Assembly: GCA_964023205.1 (NCBI GenBank)
Contig: OZ026851.1
Location: 16,065,528 to 16,129,527, forward strand
Length of the DNA stretch: 64,000 bases
Source: Lutraria lutraria
Lineage: Eukaryota > Mollusca > Bivalvia > Venerida > Mactridae
Direction: 5' to 3'
The notes under the pieces are model-generated. The model searched no databases and was not told the DNA's origin. It saw only the letters and a list, made by a program, of their open reading frames with translations. Numbering within the stretch: the stretch's first letter is position 1; each line of letters opens with the position of its first letter. Shown here piece by piece: positions 23,251 through 34,320 of this stretch. The translations under genes were made by a program, and so were the position numbers.

Positions 23251-23577
23251 TTTAAATTATCGATCTTTATTTGACGTAATGACAAATTCCTACGTCACGA
23301 AGAAAAACGACAATAAACTAAAAAATAAACGCAGGGAAAGCAATTAATACTGGTCGATGCCAAATAAAGATCAGATTTGATGAACTGTCAAACTTTATTT
23401 AACGTGTAAATCCAACCAATTAGAAAACACTCAAGATTGTCTTTAGAATGGGTAAGATTAACAGGCATAAATCACATGCATTATTTGTCGTTGTAGAATA
23501 TGCTTTAAAGAGGTAATAGAAATGTACTTAACAGGTGTTTATCATTCACTTAGCAGTCATGTGACTAATATAAAGTA

Positions 23578-23740
23578 CTGTACAACCTCCCCAGAACGGC
23601 CCTCTCTTGTGCAACAGCATCCCTGTAACAACAGCATGATTTTCCCACTGTACGTTTTAACTACTAACTAAACCTCTCTAGAGCAACAACCTCTCAACAA
23701 CAACATAATTATGCTTCTCCCAACGGGTGTTGCTTTTAGA
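23578..23740 (+). repeat. dispersed repeat, copy 2 (partner at 1434)
   Basis: Begins TGTACAACCTCCCCAGAACG and shares ordered blocks with 1434-1600. Confidence 0.6.
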
Positions 23741-24919
23741 GATGTCGCACTATACCTACAGATTATTTAAGCTAATTGTTCATTCTATTTAGAGGTGAAA
23801 TACGTATTAGTTACAATGGACTTTTTTTCCTGTCCTTCGAAAAAATATGTATGAAAAGAAACAAACTGTACAACGTTTCCAAGACGTTATCGCTAGATAA
23901 GCATCACCATGGTTACGTTTTGATGACGTCATTAGTTGAATTAATTACATAAAATCTGTCTTCATATTTTAAGACAGAGTATTTCTTAAAACTAGATTAA
24001 AAAATCTCTGGAGATATGTTTTGATAATTAAAGATTAGAGGTTATTATGAAATATCTCTGTGGAATATCCGGATGAAATGATTTAAGATGTTAAACATTG
24101 AGTGCTGTTGTGTCCCTTTATAATGAATAAAACTGGTTGCATTAAACGAAAGTACATGAATTAGGTGTTGATACGTCGGGTCAAATGATATCTCTCTCGA
24201 ATCCAGCTTATGTTTTTTCAATATTTTTGGACTACTTTTGTAATTCAATAAATATAGAAATACTTTCATTGGTAAGAATTAGTTAAATGCAGCACAATGG
24301 AATCTGTAGCACTTTGATAACCCTCTATTTAATTAGATTTAATATATTACTACGATTTTAAGATTTCATCAAAATACTATAAATTAAATTAACAGTTAAA
24401 TTATCATAAACAGAAAATAATAGAAGGATGTATTTATTACTTTTGGATATCTGAACACGACTATTACATGCCATAATTGGTTCTTAAAATTTATGTAAAA
24501 ATGATTCCTAGTGAACTCATACGAACACAACCTTTCACAGAATACCCCCCCCCCCCCCTCCGTGTTCATTATTTAAAGAATAGCAAAAGAAATTGGATAA
24601 ATCCGATTTAAGATATGTCTCCCTCTGGCCACCATACCATTCCAAATACTATTTTATGGCCAAAGATAAGCTAACCCATGCAACATACAACAATCATCAT
24701 ATGTGTTGATTAATTACTGGTCTATAACATGTGTAGAACTTAATTAGAACTTAAAGAGAATCGGTTTTTATCTTCTGTGTAATGACAGTATTGTTGTAGC
24801 CAGTTCATTCGGGAAATTATATTACCAACAAAAAAAACAGATCAGCATAATTAATACGATTTAATAGCGACTTCAAGGCATTTGAGAAAACCCTTTTTTG
24901 GGAACTGAACGATAACTCA
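23741..24919. other. unassigned DNA between repeats
   Basis: Contains a TGACGTCAT (CRE-like) word near 23924 and a poly-C run near 24546; no coding frame recognised. Confidence 0.4.
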
Positions 24920-25085
24920 GAATTCCATTGCCGTCTGTACTCGCTCAGAGAGCATTAATTTTGATGCGGACCGACTTACTATGTTTTTCTACATCCGCCA
25001 TGCAATTGTTAAAGTAGTCCTGGTTCCACGTTGCAGTGCAAATCTATATAAGTTCAGTTTCAATGAGTACTTTCAGTACTTAGAT
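24920..25085 (-). repeat. dispersed ~170-bp repeat, copy E
   Basis: Diverged reverse-orientation copy of the family at 649-814; ends in GTACTTTCAGTACTTAGATT. Confidence 0.75.
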
Positions 25086-25246
25086 TACCAACATATTTTC
25101 AACTATTGAATATATAGATATATATATATATATATATATATATACTAAATTGACTATAGATGGGAGAAAAAAGTACGTAGCAGAGATACAAGGCCACTCG
25201 TCGCATAACATTGACTTGTCCACGTCATAACGCCTAGAAATGTCTA

Positions 25247-25520
25247 TTTGCCCTAACGCGACCAAAGTGTGAAATTTTTGGTAGGTGGCTAGGGAAAAAA
25301 TTCGAATATTTTATCGAGTCAAAAAACGTGCATTTGAAAATAGATTTTTTAATTTAACATAAGTTATTAGGTGCTAGATTAGGCACAGAAAGCAAATTAT
25401 TTTAAACATAATGTCATATACGGAATGTCTCTTTGTGGTTCTCGTACTGAAAAAATAGTCTAGACCTTAAATATTTTTCTGGTCGCATTCGTTTTTCTGA
25501 GTCAGTCATGTTAGGGCAAA
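25247..25520. mobile_element. 274-bp MITE, TTTGCCCTAAC termini
   Basis: Left TTTGCCCTAACGCGAC and right GTCATGTTAGGGCAAA are inverted with two differences. Second member of the family at 17407-17649. It lies just beyond the 3' end of insulin gene 2. Confidence 0.75.
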
Positions 25521-25707
25521 CATTTATACAGTAAATCCCCTGTAAATCGACACCTTCTGGACTGGACCAAATGTCCGATTTTCTGAGAGAATTTCGTTTT
25601 TCAGAGAACTTATGATAAATTCCGAAAAAAGGGGATTTGAAAAATTGTCCAATTTTCAGGGAATTCCGGTTTTCAGGGAGTCTGGTTTTCAGGGATTTTG
25701 TTGTATT

Positions 25708-25713
25708 TTTATT
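25708..25713 (-). terminator. polyadenylation signal of insulin gene 2
   Basis: Minus-strand AATAAA about 205 bp after the stop codon of insulin gene 2. Confidence 0.6.
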
Positions 25714-25914
25714 CTTGGCCTAACTACGATTATGTTAACTTCCAGCCTTAAAATAGCTTGTCTGGAAATGTATATTGTAGTAATAATGTTCACCATAAAA
25801 ATCACATTTTTATATCGTCTTTCAGACTTGTGATATGAGCTTATGTAATTTCATATAATACCGTACAGCACTAACATTATATATATGAAACAATATGATC
25901 ACATGACTAATATT

Positions 25915-26159
25915 TTAAACAGTGCCATCGAATTCTGTTTTACTTGTATTATCAAGAGTTCGTTTCAACAGGCTATCTCCACGTTTTCCTATACTTGATG
26001 GTAGTAAGCAGTAAGTTCGCATCTCAAACATAGAGCACTGATGGTAACAACACTCGCATACTATGCCAGTGTCGTGGTAATTCGTCTTTTTGTTTATAAG
26101 GTACGTGTTGGCATCAGCACGTGACATCGTGACGTCATCGAGTTGTTTTTCTTCGTTTA
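25915..26159 (-). CDS. insulin gene 2, C-peptide end + A-chain exon
   Basis: 245 nt that complete a split Val codon and run to TAA. They encode the end of the connecting peptide, the A chain and a C-terminal extension absent from gene 1. Confidence 0.92.
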
Positions 26160-27315
26160 CTGAAATAAAAAATACGTCACAGATTTACTCATATGAAACG
26201 CGGGCCTGTAAGAGAAATCCATTTTACGTCGTTGCTATTGAAACACGTTATGTTGCTTTTGATAAGCCGCTGATGGCATTAGGTAAACATGGCCTCGGTA
26301 CAGACAATTCCACAATGGTACGTCTTGTGTAGATTATGTTTGCCCACTACTTATGTTATGCTTCTATGTATTCTTTTGGGTTTTGTGTTTGAAGTGGATT
26401 TGTTGAACGTATTATTTTGAGCAAGTCCGTTTCTTTTTGTATGTTGTTGTTTTACAAAAAAAACAAAAACATTTTCCCCTAACCACACGATGTTCGTCAC
26501 CATTCTTATTTTAAATCCGTATGAATGGATATCACGCACTAAGCAACGTATACAACTAAATTGTCTCTTGAATAATAACATTTGTGTCTAGAATTATAAA
26601 ATAATTTCACTACTTAGAGATTTTATGGCTGCTTGATTTCAGTAAACCCGGGGAAAGTTTAAAAATGATTCGACAGTGAAAATGGTTATATATAGCTATT
26701 TGCAAAGGTATTGCGAGATCGGTTAAACAAGCCAAGGGGTCCCATTATACGTAATTATGAACATTGTTCATACTCGGTGGTCCGGAGACAGACAGTTTAA
26801 AGCTCTGTTTGTCCAAATATCGTCTAGTGGTTTTTCAAAAATGAATTATCAAGTACACAAATTGCAATTTAGAAGTTCATGTTTACTCGCGTAAAACATT
26901 TACAATTTTAGAATGCATTTCACTGAACAAGAAATAGTAATTCAATACCAGTTTGTAAAAAGCACCGCTATAGGTAAAATTAGAAAGGAAGCAAGCGAAT
27001 CTTCAACAAGCCCTTGAAGATCCCTTCGATAAAGACACAATTACATTCTAGAAAATGGATATAAGGGTCCGGAGAAATTTGTACATTACCTTTTGCAATC
27101 TCTCTTTTACCACGACTGTTGAAGCCACCAAACCCGCTACACGCCAAATCTAGAAGAAACTGAAGTGTGTCCCCACAAGCCCCCTGTTGATGAGGACCTC
27201 GTAGTTTTGTCAGTGGTGTACATACTTTATTTGGACTAGCGTATGCCGTGTTTATGTAATACAATGTTGAGAACATACATATAACAACAATGTATCTATA
27301 AGTTTCCTGCAACAT
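25915..27315 (-). CDS. insulin-like peptide precursor, gene 2
   Basis: Paralogue of the gene at 5216-5928 with the same architecture. Coding exons 27315-27090 and 26159-25915 join over a 930-bp phase-1 intron (CAAAAG/GTAATG donor, ATTTCAG/TAAACG acceptor) into 156 residues. The signal peptide spans about residues 1-26. The B chain has Cys 32, 47 and 59 with RGPHQQGACG; GKR at 69-71. The connecting peptide ends in KK at 99-100. The A chain has VCECC at 109-113, then Cys 117 and 126. The two proteins share YRYI, PN-[RK]-VCTP and CECCYH. Unlike gene 1, the frame continues 30 residues past the last cysteine, with GKR at 133-135 and KR at 141-142. The A chain could thus be trimmed and amidated and a further peptide released (inference). 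Both precursors keep all eight cysteines, so both look functional. Confidence 0.93.
27090..27315 (-). CDS. insulin gene 2, signal peptide + B-chain exon
   Basis: 226 coding nt (75 codons plus one). The exon begins at 27329 after an ATTTTCAG acceptor, leaving 14 UTR bases before the ATG, almost the same as gene 1. Confidence 0.9.
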
Positions 27316-29159
27316 TATAATGCTGGTTCCTGAAAATAAAATAAAAATAAATTACAAATGGTAGTCGATGACAAAATTTACATATGTCATAGCTTTATTG
27401 GGCAAATCGGCACCAGCAGTGATTTACTTCTAAAAACAGATGCTATTTTAACCACAGTGTTTTTAACGTCCCGCCAATAACCACACTTATTTTGCGATTT
27501 GTCCTGTTTTGACAGTCGATGTAACCCAGGGTCCATACATGCACTCAGTTGTATATTAAATATTGGTTAATTTTAACCTATGGGGTAAAATTTGAGGTTG
27601 GGTCAAAATTTGAGTGAAAGTTTGGTAATGCGATTGCATAAAACTTTGGTTAAATTTAATAAGAAATTATTTCCAGTAAGATTTAAATCAAGATCCTCAG
27701 TTCGTCTATTTAATTGTCTGAAGTTGAGTACATCTAACATTTGGTACACCAAGAGCAGCCATTTTGCTTCTGGTTAACTTTTGGTTAACTTTTTAATCAG
27801 TCCTCGAATTTTATCCATTGGTTAATTTCAACCAAAGTGTATACAGTTGGGTGCAGAGCAGAATCGATCCCATGCACATCCTCAGAATTTTGTTTTATAA
27901 GTTCTGATACGGCTTAACTTAGTTAATATTCAATTTTATATTTTGTATTTCCTTAGAATTTGTTATAGTATCTGTCTAATAGTGTCGATTTAATTACAGT
28001 TTTCTTGTGTAATAAAACCACATGTGTCACTGTAGAGTAAAAGCACATTACGAAGACTTCCTTTGTTGGGATCGTGGAGATGTTTAGATATTGTCATGGT
28101 CCTATTGTGAAGTTAAAATGTAGAGGAATTTTAAGACTTATTCGAATATGAATTGTTTTTAGTATGATGTTGTTTTGACAAAGTCGTCCTTCTTGGAAAC
28201 TGACTGATAGTTCAACTTCCCTTAGCATCTTCCTTTTTATTTGTTCATATAACTCGCCAACCTCGTCCACACCGTTTGATAAATGCAATTAACGACAATG
28301 TCAGTCGTCTATTACCTTTTGTCACTTCAAATGTAAGTTGTAAATATTGACTTTTGCTTTAGCATTATTATCTTACACTACTGCTAAGCAAGTTTTATTA
28401 AACACCGTATCATTGTTAGTGTTGACCTTTGGGAGCCGTATACGAGAAATGTTCATAGGAAAATTATTTACGTTTTTTTTTTTGCAACAGATTCTCGGTC
28501 TGGAATCCACGACAATAGTAAATCGTTTGGCACATTCTCGGCCATGTACCAGTTTCAAGAACAAAATTGAGTCAGAACTCAATAATGGACTCAAGTGTTT
28601 TTTCTGTCTATAAATTTGACCAGAAATGTTACCATTTGTTTCCATATTTATTAAGAACAGGTTTAAAATGTTAGCATAAAATAGTCTTTGATAATTACGT
28701 TATCTACATTTAATAATGCAGTGTTGTTTATCTCCCCGCTCCATGGGACGCGGCCTTGAACTGACCATAGTTGTCGATCAGGCCGTTTAACAACAGACAA
28801 ATAATTGTTAAATTATTACATGTACTTTTTATAAGTAAACAATAAAAGAGCAAAATCTTTATCTCCAGTTTTGTAAGGTTTGAATAGAATACACAAACTA
28901 TAGAGACTAGAATGAAACAAGCTTATCAACAAATGGTTCCCTGAAGTTAAAGGTACAACATATCAATTATTTATTGTTGATGTAATGTTCATCGCATAAA
29001 CATAGTTTTGGATTGGTCCGGTAATTTCTAAATGTCATCAAAATTGCCATTAATTGTTGCAATTTCCAGGTTGTTAACAGATTGTACGACAAAGATGGCG
29101 TGGTTAATCATACCACATAAGAACGTATTTATTTATGTATCAATCAATGTTGTTTAAAG

Positions 29160-29467
29160 TCCTATTCTACAGCCATGGTCATTTCAGGGCCGCCCCATAG
29201 AGAGGAGTGAGAGAGGGTACGGGAGAACCGGGCATTAATACCCCGACTCTTAGTTCGAATGTTTTCCCTGGTTCTTTACCGTGACCGTTATAAATCACCA
29301 ATACAAGCCTAACCCTTTTCCTGTGATTTTCTAGACACAGTACTTGTCTTGGTTTGTTTGGATGGGGACACTGAAATAGTGTCCCTGAATTATTGAAAGG
29401 CGGGGTCGAGATTCGAACACATGCCCTTTTAATTAGTAGTTCCGTGCGTTACCACTAGACCACCTAT
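29160..29467 (-). mobile_element. tRNA-derived SINE, compact copy
   Basis: Minus-strand head GGTGGTCTAGTGGTAACGCA (A-box-like, about 29464-29445) and GTGTTCGAATCTCGACCCC (B-box-like, about 29421-29403). Body with GAAAATCACAGGAAAAGGG and AACCAGGGAAAA, and tail CCTGAAATGACCATGGCTG. The insertion of gene 1 at 7275-7998 is the same family. Confidence 0.75.
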
Positions 29468-29789
29468 TACACCTGCACTCGTTTTATACCTTGGGCCATT
29501 GAGTATGTTGTATGCTAAGTAGTCTTGTCCCAAATTTATTTCGATTCTGTTCGTTTCGTTATTCATTATTTGTGTCGTGGTGATGGAGACTGGTGAAGCT
29601 TGTAGCTTTAAAAAATATAACAGAAAACGAGATGTCGTAAAATGGCTTTTATTGAACAAAGCCGTAACATAAGTTTTAAACATGAAACTACGTAATTTTT
29701 TAAACTATCTGAGCTGAAAAAAGTTCATACAAAGTTTTTCTCATGTGTTTATAATAGCCAGAGAGATGTATAGCTTTAACGGCGGAGGA

Positions 29790-29945
29790 AGTCTTCTGGT
29801 GTGTGCCTGGGAAGGACCACCGACCTACCCTAAGTCAGCTGGATAGCTTCCTCACCTGTGAGATCTGGTGTAGGGTGGGATGACTCATAGAAGATGAGGG
29901 ACATTGTGGTTACTAGCCAGATGTCATTGCCATTCGACCACGGAG
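29790..29945 (-). mobile_element. second SINE family (GAAGCTATCCAGCT core)
   Basis: On the minus strand: head CCTCCGTGGTCGAATGGCAA, then GTGAGGAAGCTATCCAGCTG and GGTCGGTGGTCCTTCCCAGG, ending with AGACTTCCTCCGCC. The same ordered blocks occur at 39200-39420 and, split by a transposon, at 31861-31890 plus 33444-33530. I recall similar SINEs from bivalve genomes. Confidence 0.7.
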
Positions 29946-30660
29946 GCCCATATATTAATACATATACATATTTGCGTTCTGATAATTCTAATACATGTAC
30001 TGGATCATCGTAATTACATACAAATCATTTTAGCAACTGTTTCATTTTTATGTATACTATAAGAAATGCTTATCACTTATAGTATACAGCATTTATTTGC
30101 TAAGATAGCTTTACAGCATGAAGACATTAACTTAGTCTTTTTTTAAGAACAGGTTGGTTCAGACACACATACAAGTATTCATTAAATAGGCTATTGTCAT
30201 AGCTTATTGTTACATTTGTATTACTTAGAATGGCTTCAACTTAAAAAAGTTATACATGTATTTTTAAAGATAGTGAAGGCTCGCCAAATTGGGGTCTCGA
30301 GGCGAGGGTATACAAACTCAATACATTTTGATTTAACAATACTATATCATTACAAATATTTACCTTAATTTGTTCATCGAAACATTCATATATTCCAAAT
30401 AAAATAAAAAACAGCATTCGTCATACGATTACTTAATTAGCAATTACGCTTTGAAATTAAATGTTTAAAAGTCTTGTGTTATTTTGTTCAACTATTTTGT
30501 AATGACGAAAATAATTTTATAAGTCCATAGTTGAAATTATTGAAATTTGAATTTACAAAATATTAGTACATGTGTAGTATTGAAAATTAGATCGATGCGG
30601 TGGTAACAAATTAAAAAATGAGCCTTACTTCGAGTGAAATGTATTATTTTAATAACTTAC

Positions 30661-30935
30661 CTTTCAACGATGTCGGAATTCCTTTGAAAATTATATAACC
30701 ATCGTCATCAAAACTAGAAAGCTAAATATTTGTTTCAATCCTTCAAAGTTTGTATTTAAAGTTTTTAATTCGTTCCCCTCAAATCTGGTGATTTGCACTT
30801 CTTTCGTTGCCGCCTTTACAGATGTTAAAACAGTCGACCAACACGACACAAAGCAAGCTCTCCAAATCGCCAGTTCACCTCTTTGCTTTGCTTAAGAGCA
30901 ATCGCTAAACAATCTTCTGGCGACTGGTTGTCACA
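30661..30935 (-). other. insulin gene 2, non-coding 5' exon (predicted)
   Basis: Runs from about 30 bp below a TATATAAA box to a consensus GAAAG/GTAAGTT donor. It contains GAAGGATTGAAAC and ATATTTAGCTTT, also present at the matching place of gene 1's 5' exon. The exact start is estimated. Confidence 0.6.
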
Positions 30936-30961
30936 AAGGACTGATACTTCGTACGATACTG

Positions 30962-30969
30962 TTTATATA
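30962..30969 (-). promoter_or_regulatory. TATA box of insulin gene 2
   Basis: TATATAAA on the minus strand; GTATAGCTTATA and a CTACGTCA (half CRE-like) word lie within 35 bp upstream. Confidence 0.55.
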
Positions 30970-31352
30970 GAGATTATAAGCTATACTGACGTAGTGTGTT
31001 TGGAGTTATAGACAGAAGTAAGCAAGTTTTTTCCAATATCGTATATGAAAACTGATCCCACATGAATCCCAAAAAGGTTTAAAACGAAGACCCTAAACTC
31101 GTATTAATATCCTCACTGTATGTTGTAGACAAAATGATTTAATCACTGATATGTCATATTTATATCTCATGGTCGCACGTCAAACTTTTCACTTTAGTTA
31201 TTGGTATAGTTTCATTTGTTTGGTTTTTTTCTGAAATATCTCGTGTTATTGTCTGTGCTAAACAAGTTGTTTTCTCTACCAATATTTGAATCAAAAGAAG
31301 GGCACACTCCCTCTCAGATTTATTTATACAAATCTATCAAAGATGTAAAAAA

Positions 31353-31354
31353 CG

Positions 31355-31397
<43 letters not shown>
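31353..31397. repeat. (CT)n microsatellite
   Basis: About 22 uninterrupted CT dinucleotides. An open frame of 75 codons crossing it is a by-product. Confidence 0.95.
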
Positions 31398-31401
<4 letters not shown>

Positions 31402-31860
31402 AAAGTATGTGTCGTGTTCGTTTATTTGAAGTACAATGTATAATATTGTACGTTATTGTTGTTCACGGGGCAACCTTTATTCATAGTCGAGCATAGCTTC
31501 GTGATTTGACTGTATCGGCGACACGAAATAACACACACCATAGTCATTTGTCACTCGCTCTTTCAAAATTCTACGATTTATGAATTTACATAACTCGTGA
31601 AGAGAGTCATTAACTAGAATGGAACATGAGAAGTGGACACTAGTTACGAGTAGGTTTTACACATTATGAGGCTTCCTGTATTTTCATCATTTGCATTAAT
31701 GAACAACATTATCATTCCAAAAGCATTGGCAAAAGATAGATCGTTGTCATAGAAGCCAACATTCATGCACTGTACCATCTTAAAGAACATGAACTGAAAT
31801 ATAACGCCTACGTTCACATTAACTTATGAATCACGCTGAAGACACGGCCATGTCTTTGTC

Positions 31861-33530
31861 CCACCATGAGGAGGCTGTCCAACAAGCTTATACCCCCGTC
31901 ACACCGGTCTCGCTTCCTTATTGCGCTTCAACGGCGACCCAGGACGCGACAGGGACGCCTTGGATGCCGTGAAGTCGTGGTTAAGGTGGATCGCGGGTTT
32001 CCTCCAGAAAAAATGGTATTTTTTTAGACGTCAACGCACGACAAAGAAATTTTGCATAAACATCCTTTAATGTATTGGCTAATGCATACATGATATATTC
32101 AAATGATATTTCCATGGAAACCGAAGGAAATGGCCACCTAGCGGACCGGTATGTTTTTCGTTGATTTTCGCGTTATTTTCTGTATTGCTCCGATAATTTT
32201 GTATTTTAAGTTATGCAATTTATTTAACTACAATGCTGAATCATTTACAAACCCGAAAAAGTCAATAATATTTCATTTCGCCGTCATCAAATCTTCAAAG
32301 ATGTCGAGCGAACTCAGTAGGGGTGGCAATTTATAATGCCAAAAAATGAGACATTTTTCTTTCAGTCGCGTCAATAGTGAAAAAACGGTCCGATTAATTT
32401 TTTTTTAAAACACAGAAGAGATTCTTAAAATAATTTGAAAGACTTTAAATAAATATTGTCACCGACTTCGTTTTCGCGCAATTGAAACTTATTTAAACAC
32501 AGAAAAAAGCTAAAAATGTTGCCATAAAATACAAGATCGACGTGACGTTAAGTCAAAATATGTCAGTAACAACTAAAAAGTCGCAACGTCACGTCGATCT
32601 TGTATAAAAACGTTGACGTGTTTAGCCTTTTTCCAAGTTTAAATAAGTTTCATTGGCTTGAAAACGAAGTCGGTGACCATATTTTTTTATTGTTTTAAAG
32701 TTTTCTAAATTATACGAAGAATCTGTTTTGCGTCTTTAAAAAAAATCATCGGGCCGTTTTTTCACTACTGACGCGGTTGAGAGAAAAATGTCTCATTTTT
32801 TGGCATTGTAAATTGCCACCCCTACAGTGTTCGCTCGACGTCTTTTAACATTTAATGGCAGCAAAATGTAACATTACTGACTTCTTCGGATTTGTAAATG
32901 ATCCAGCATTGCAGTTATGTAAATTGCATAACTTAATACACAATATTATCGGAGCAGTACAGGAAATAACGCGAAAATCAACGAAAAACATATCGCTCCG
33001 CTAGGTAGCGCTTTTGAGCGGTTTCCATGGAAATATCATTTGAATATATCATTTCTGCGTTAGCCAATACCTTAAAAGTTGTTCACGCAAAATTTCTTTA
33101 TTGTACGCTGACGTCTAAAAAAATGACCATTTTTCTGGAGGAAACCCGCGATCCACCCTAAGATCGTCATCGTCGCCGTAACCACACGGTAGGAAATCGA
33201 AGGACGCCCTAGAGACGCAGTAGAGATTAAACGGAAACTCCAAGGACGCGGCAAGGTCGCGATAGGGACGACATGTACATGCACAGATTGCCACGAACAT
33301 GTCCCCGTTGTGATGTGTGACCGAAATATGGGTTTATTTTAGAAAATAGAACAATCATAGCGTTCTCAGTGCGACCATCGGCGTCCTCCTCAATTTGTCA
33401 GTTTATGACGCAATAAGAACGCGAGACTGGTGTGACGGGGATATTACGCCGAATGTCGATGGTTCTTTCCAGTGTATGCATTTGTACCTCCTTCACAGTT
33501 AAAGCTAGAAAAGTCGCCAAATGACCACTG
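31861..33530 (+). mobile_element. SINE (GAAGCTATCCAGCT family) split by the foldback
   Basis: Left part CATGAGGAGGCTGTCCAACAAGCTTA up to 31890 and right part CGCCGAATGTCGATGGTTCT, TTAAAGCTAGAAAAGTCGCC from 33447 are consecutive pieces of the SINE seen at 29790-29945 and 39200-39420. Confidence 0.65.
31891..33443. mobile_element. 1553-bp giant foldback, PIF/Harbinger-like duplication
   Basis: Terminal repeats TACCCCCGTCACACCGGTCT and, reverse-complemented from the right, TATCCCCGTCACACCAGTCT. The flanks are TTA at 31888-31890 and TTA at 33444-33446. Removing the element and one TTA restores a continuous SINE, which fixes both boundaries. The arms pair almost to the centre near 32570; examples are CAAGATCGACGTGACGTT, AACGAAGTCGGTGACCAT, TCTGGAGGAAACCCGCGATC and CATGGAAATATCATTTGAAT. 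No transposase frame. A 3-bp TWA duplication is characteristic of PIF/Harbinger elements (family knowledge), so the class call is an inference from the duplication only. Confidence 0.85.
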
Positions 33531-34150
33531 ACTGATTATGCAACGTTTATTCCGAGACGGAACAACCACTTAATTAAAATTAAAACTATTGAAATGAATG
33601 TTAGGATCAGGAGAAAATATTTACTTCTCTGTGACATGATAGACAGTGAATACTTCTACAACACAATACTAAGACGGAAGCATGAGTAATTAAAGTATTG
33701 CTGATAAAAATTGTTGATAATAAGATTCAAGAAATTAAAAGGCAATCTGGAGTTATTGTAGCCTCCAAGTGACACTCATTCGACCTGCATTGTATCATCT
33801 TCTCCGACACTTGCACACTAATTGGTTTTCATCATCTAAAAATTAAATTTATTGCATTAAAAATACCACAAACACAATACTGAAATGACTCATGGTTTTA
33901 ACGATATGGAACAAAATGTAACTGAATCAGTTCGAATCAAGAACAATTCAGAAAATGAAATTTGTTTTCGAGATTATACAAAATTTGCAAAATGTTCTAC
34001 CTAATAAATCTGACATCATGGCTTGCTGTATATTGGATCTGAGTGGATGTATTTTTTTAAAAGCTGTACCACTTTAATGAGACATAATGTTTCTATAGAT
34101 ATTAATTATTATCATTTAGTTTATTTTTGTTTATGGAAAGTAAAGGACAG
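33531..34150. other. unassigned DNA
   Basis: No coding frame or paired repeat seen. Confidence 0.4.
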
Positions 34151-34320
34151 TTCAGCTTTCCATAGCCGTCACTCACTCGGCACGCATGAAATTTGTTGCT
34201 GACCGAAGTATACTACTTTTTTCTACATCTGGTATCAAATTGTCAAACTTGTCCCCGCTCCATGTTGCAGTGCGAGTGTATGTAAGTTCAATTTACATGA
34301 GTACTATCAGTACTTTGGTC
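34151..34320 (-). repeat. dispersed ~170-bp repeat, copy F
   Basis: Reverse-orientation member of the family at 649-814, from TTCAGCTTTCCATAGCCGTC to TATCAGTACTTTGGTC. Confidence 0.85.

Larger units (their letters stand above)
27330..30660 (-). other. insulin gene 2, 5'-UTR intron
   Basis: Inferred intron between the GAAAG/GTAAGTT donor at 30661 and the B-chain exon. It contains the unexpanded tRNA-like SINE (29160-29467), in the same orientation and intron as the expanded one in gene 1, and part of a second SINE type (29790-29945). The remaining stretches 27340-29159 and 29946-30660 hold nothing I recognise. Confidence 0.6.
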
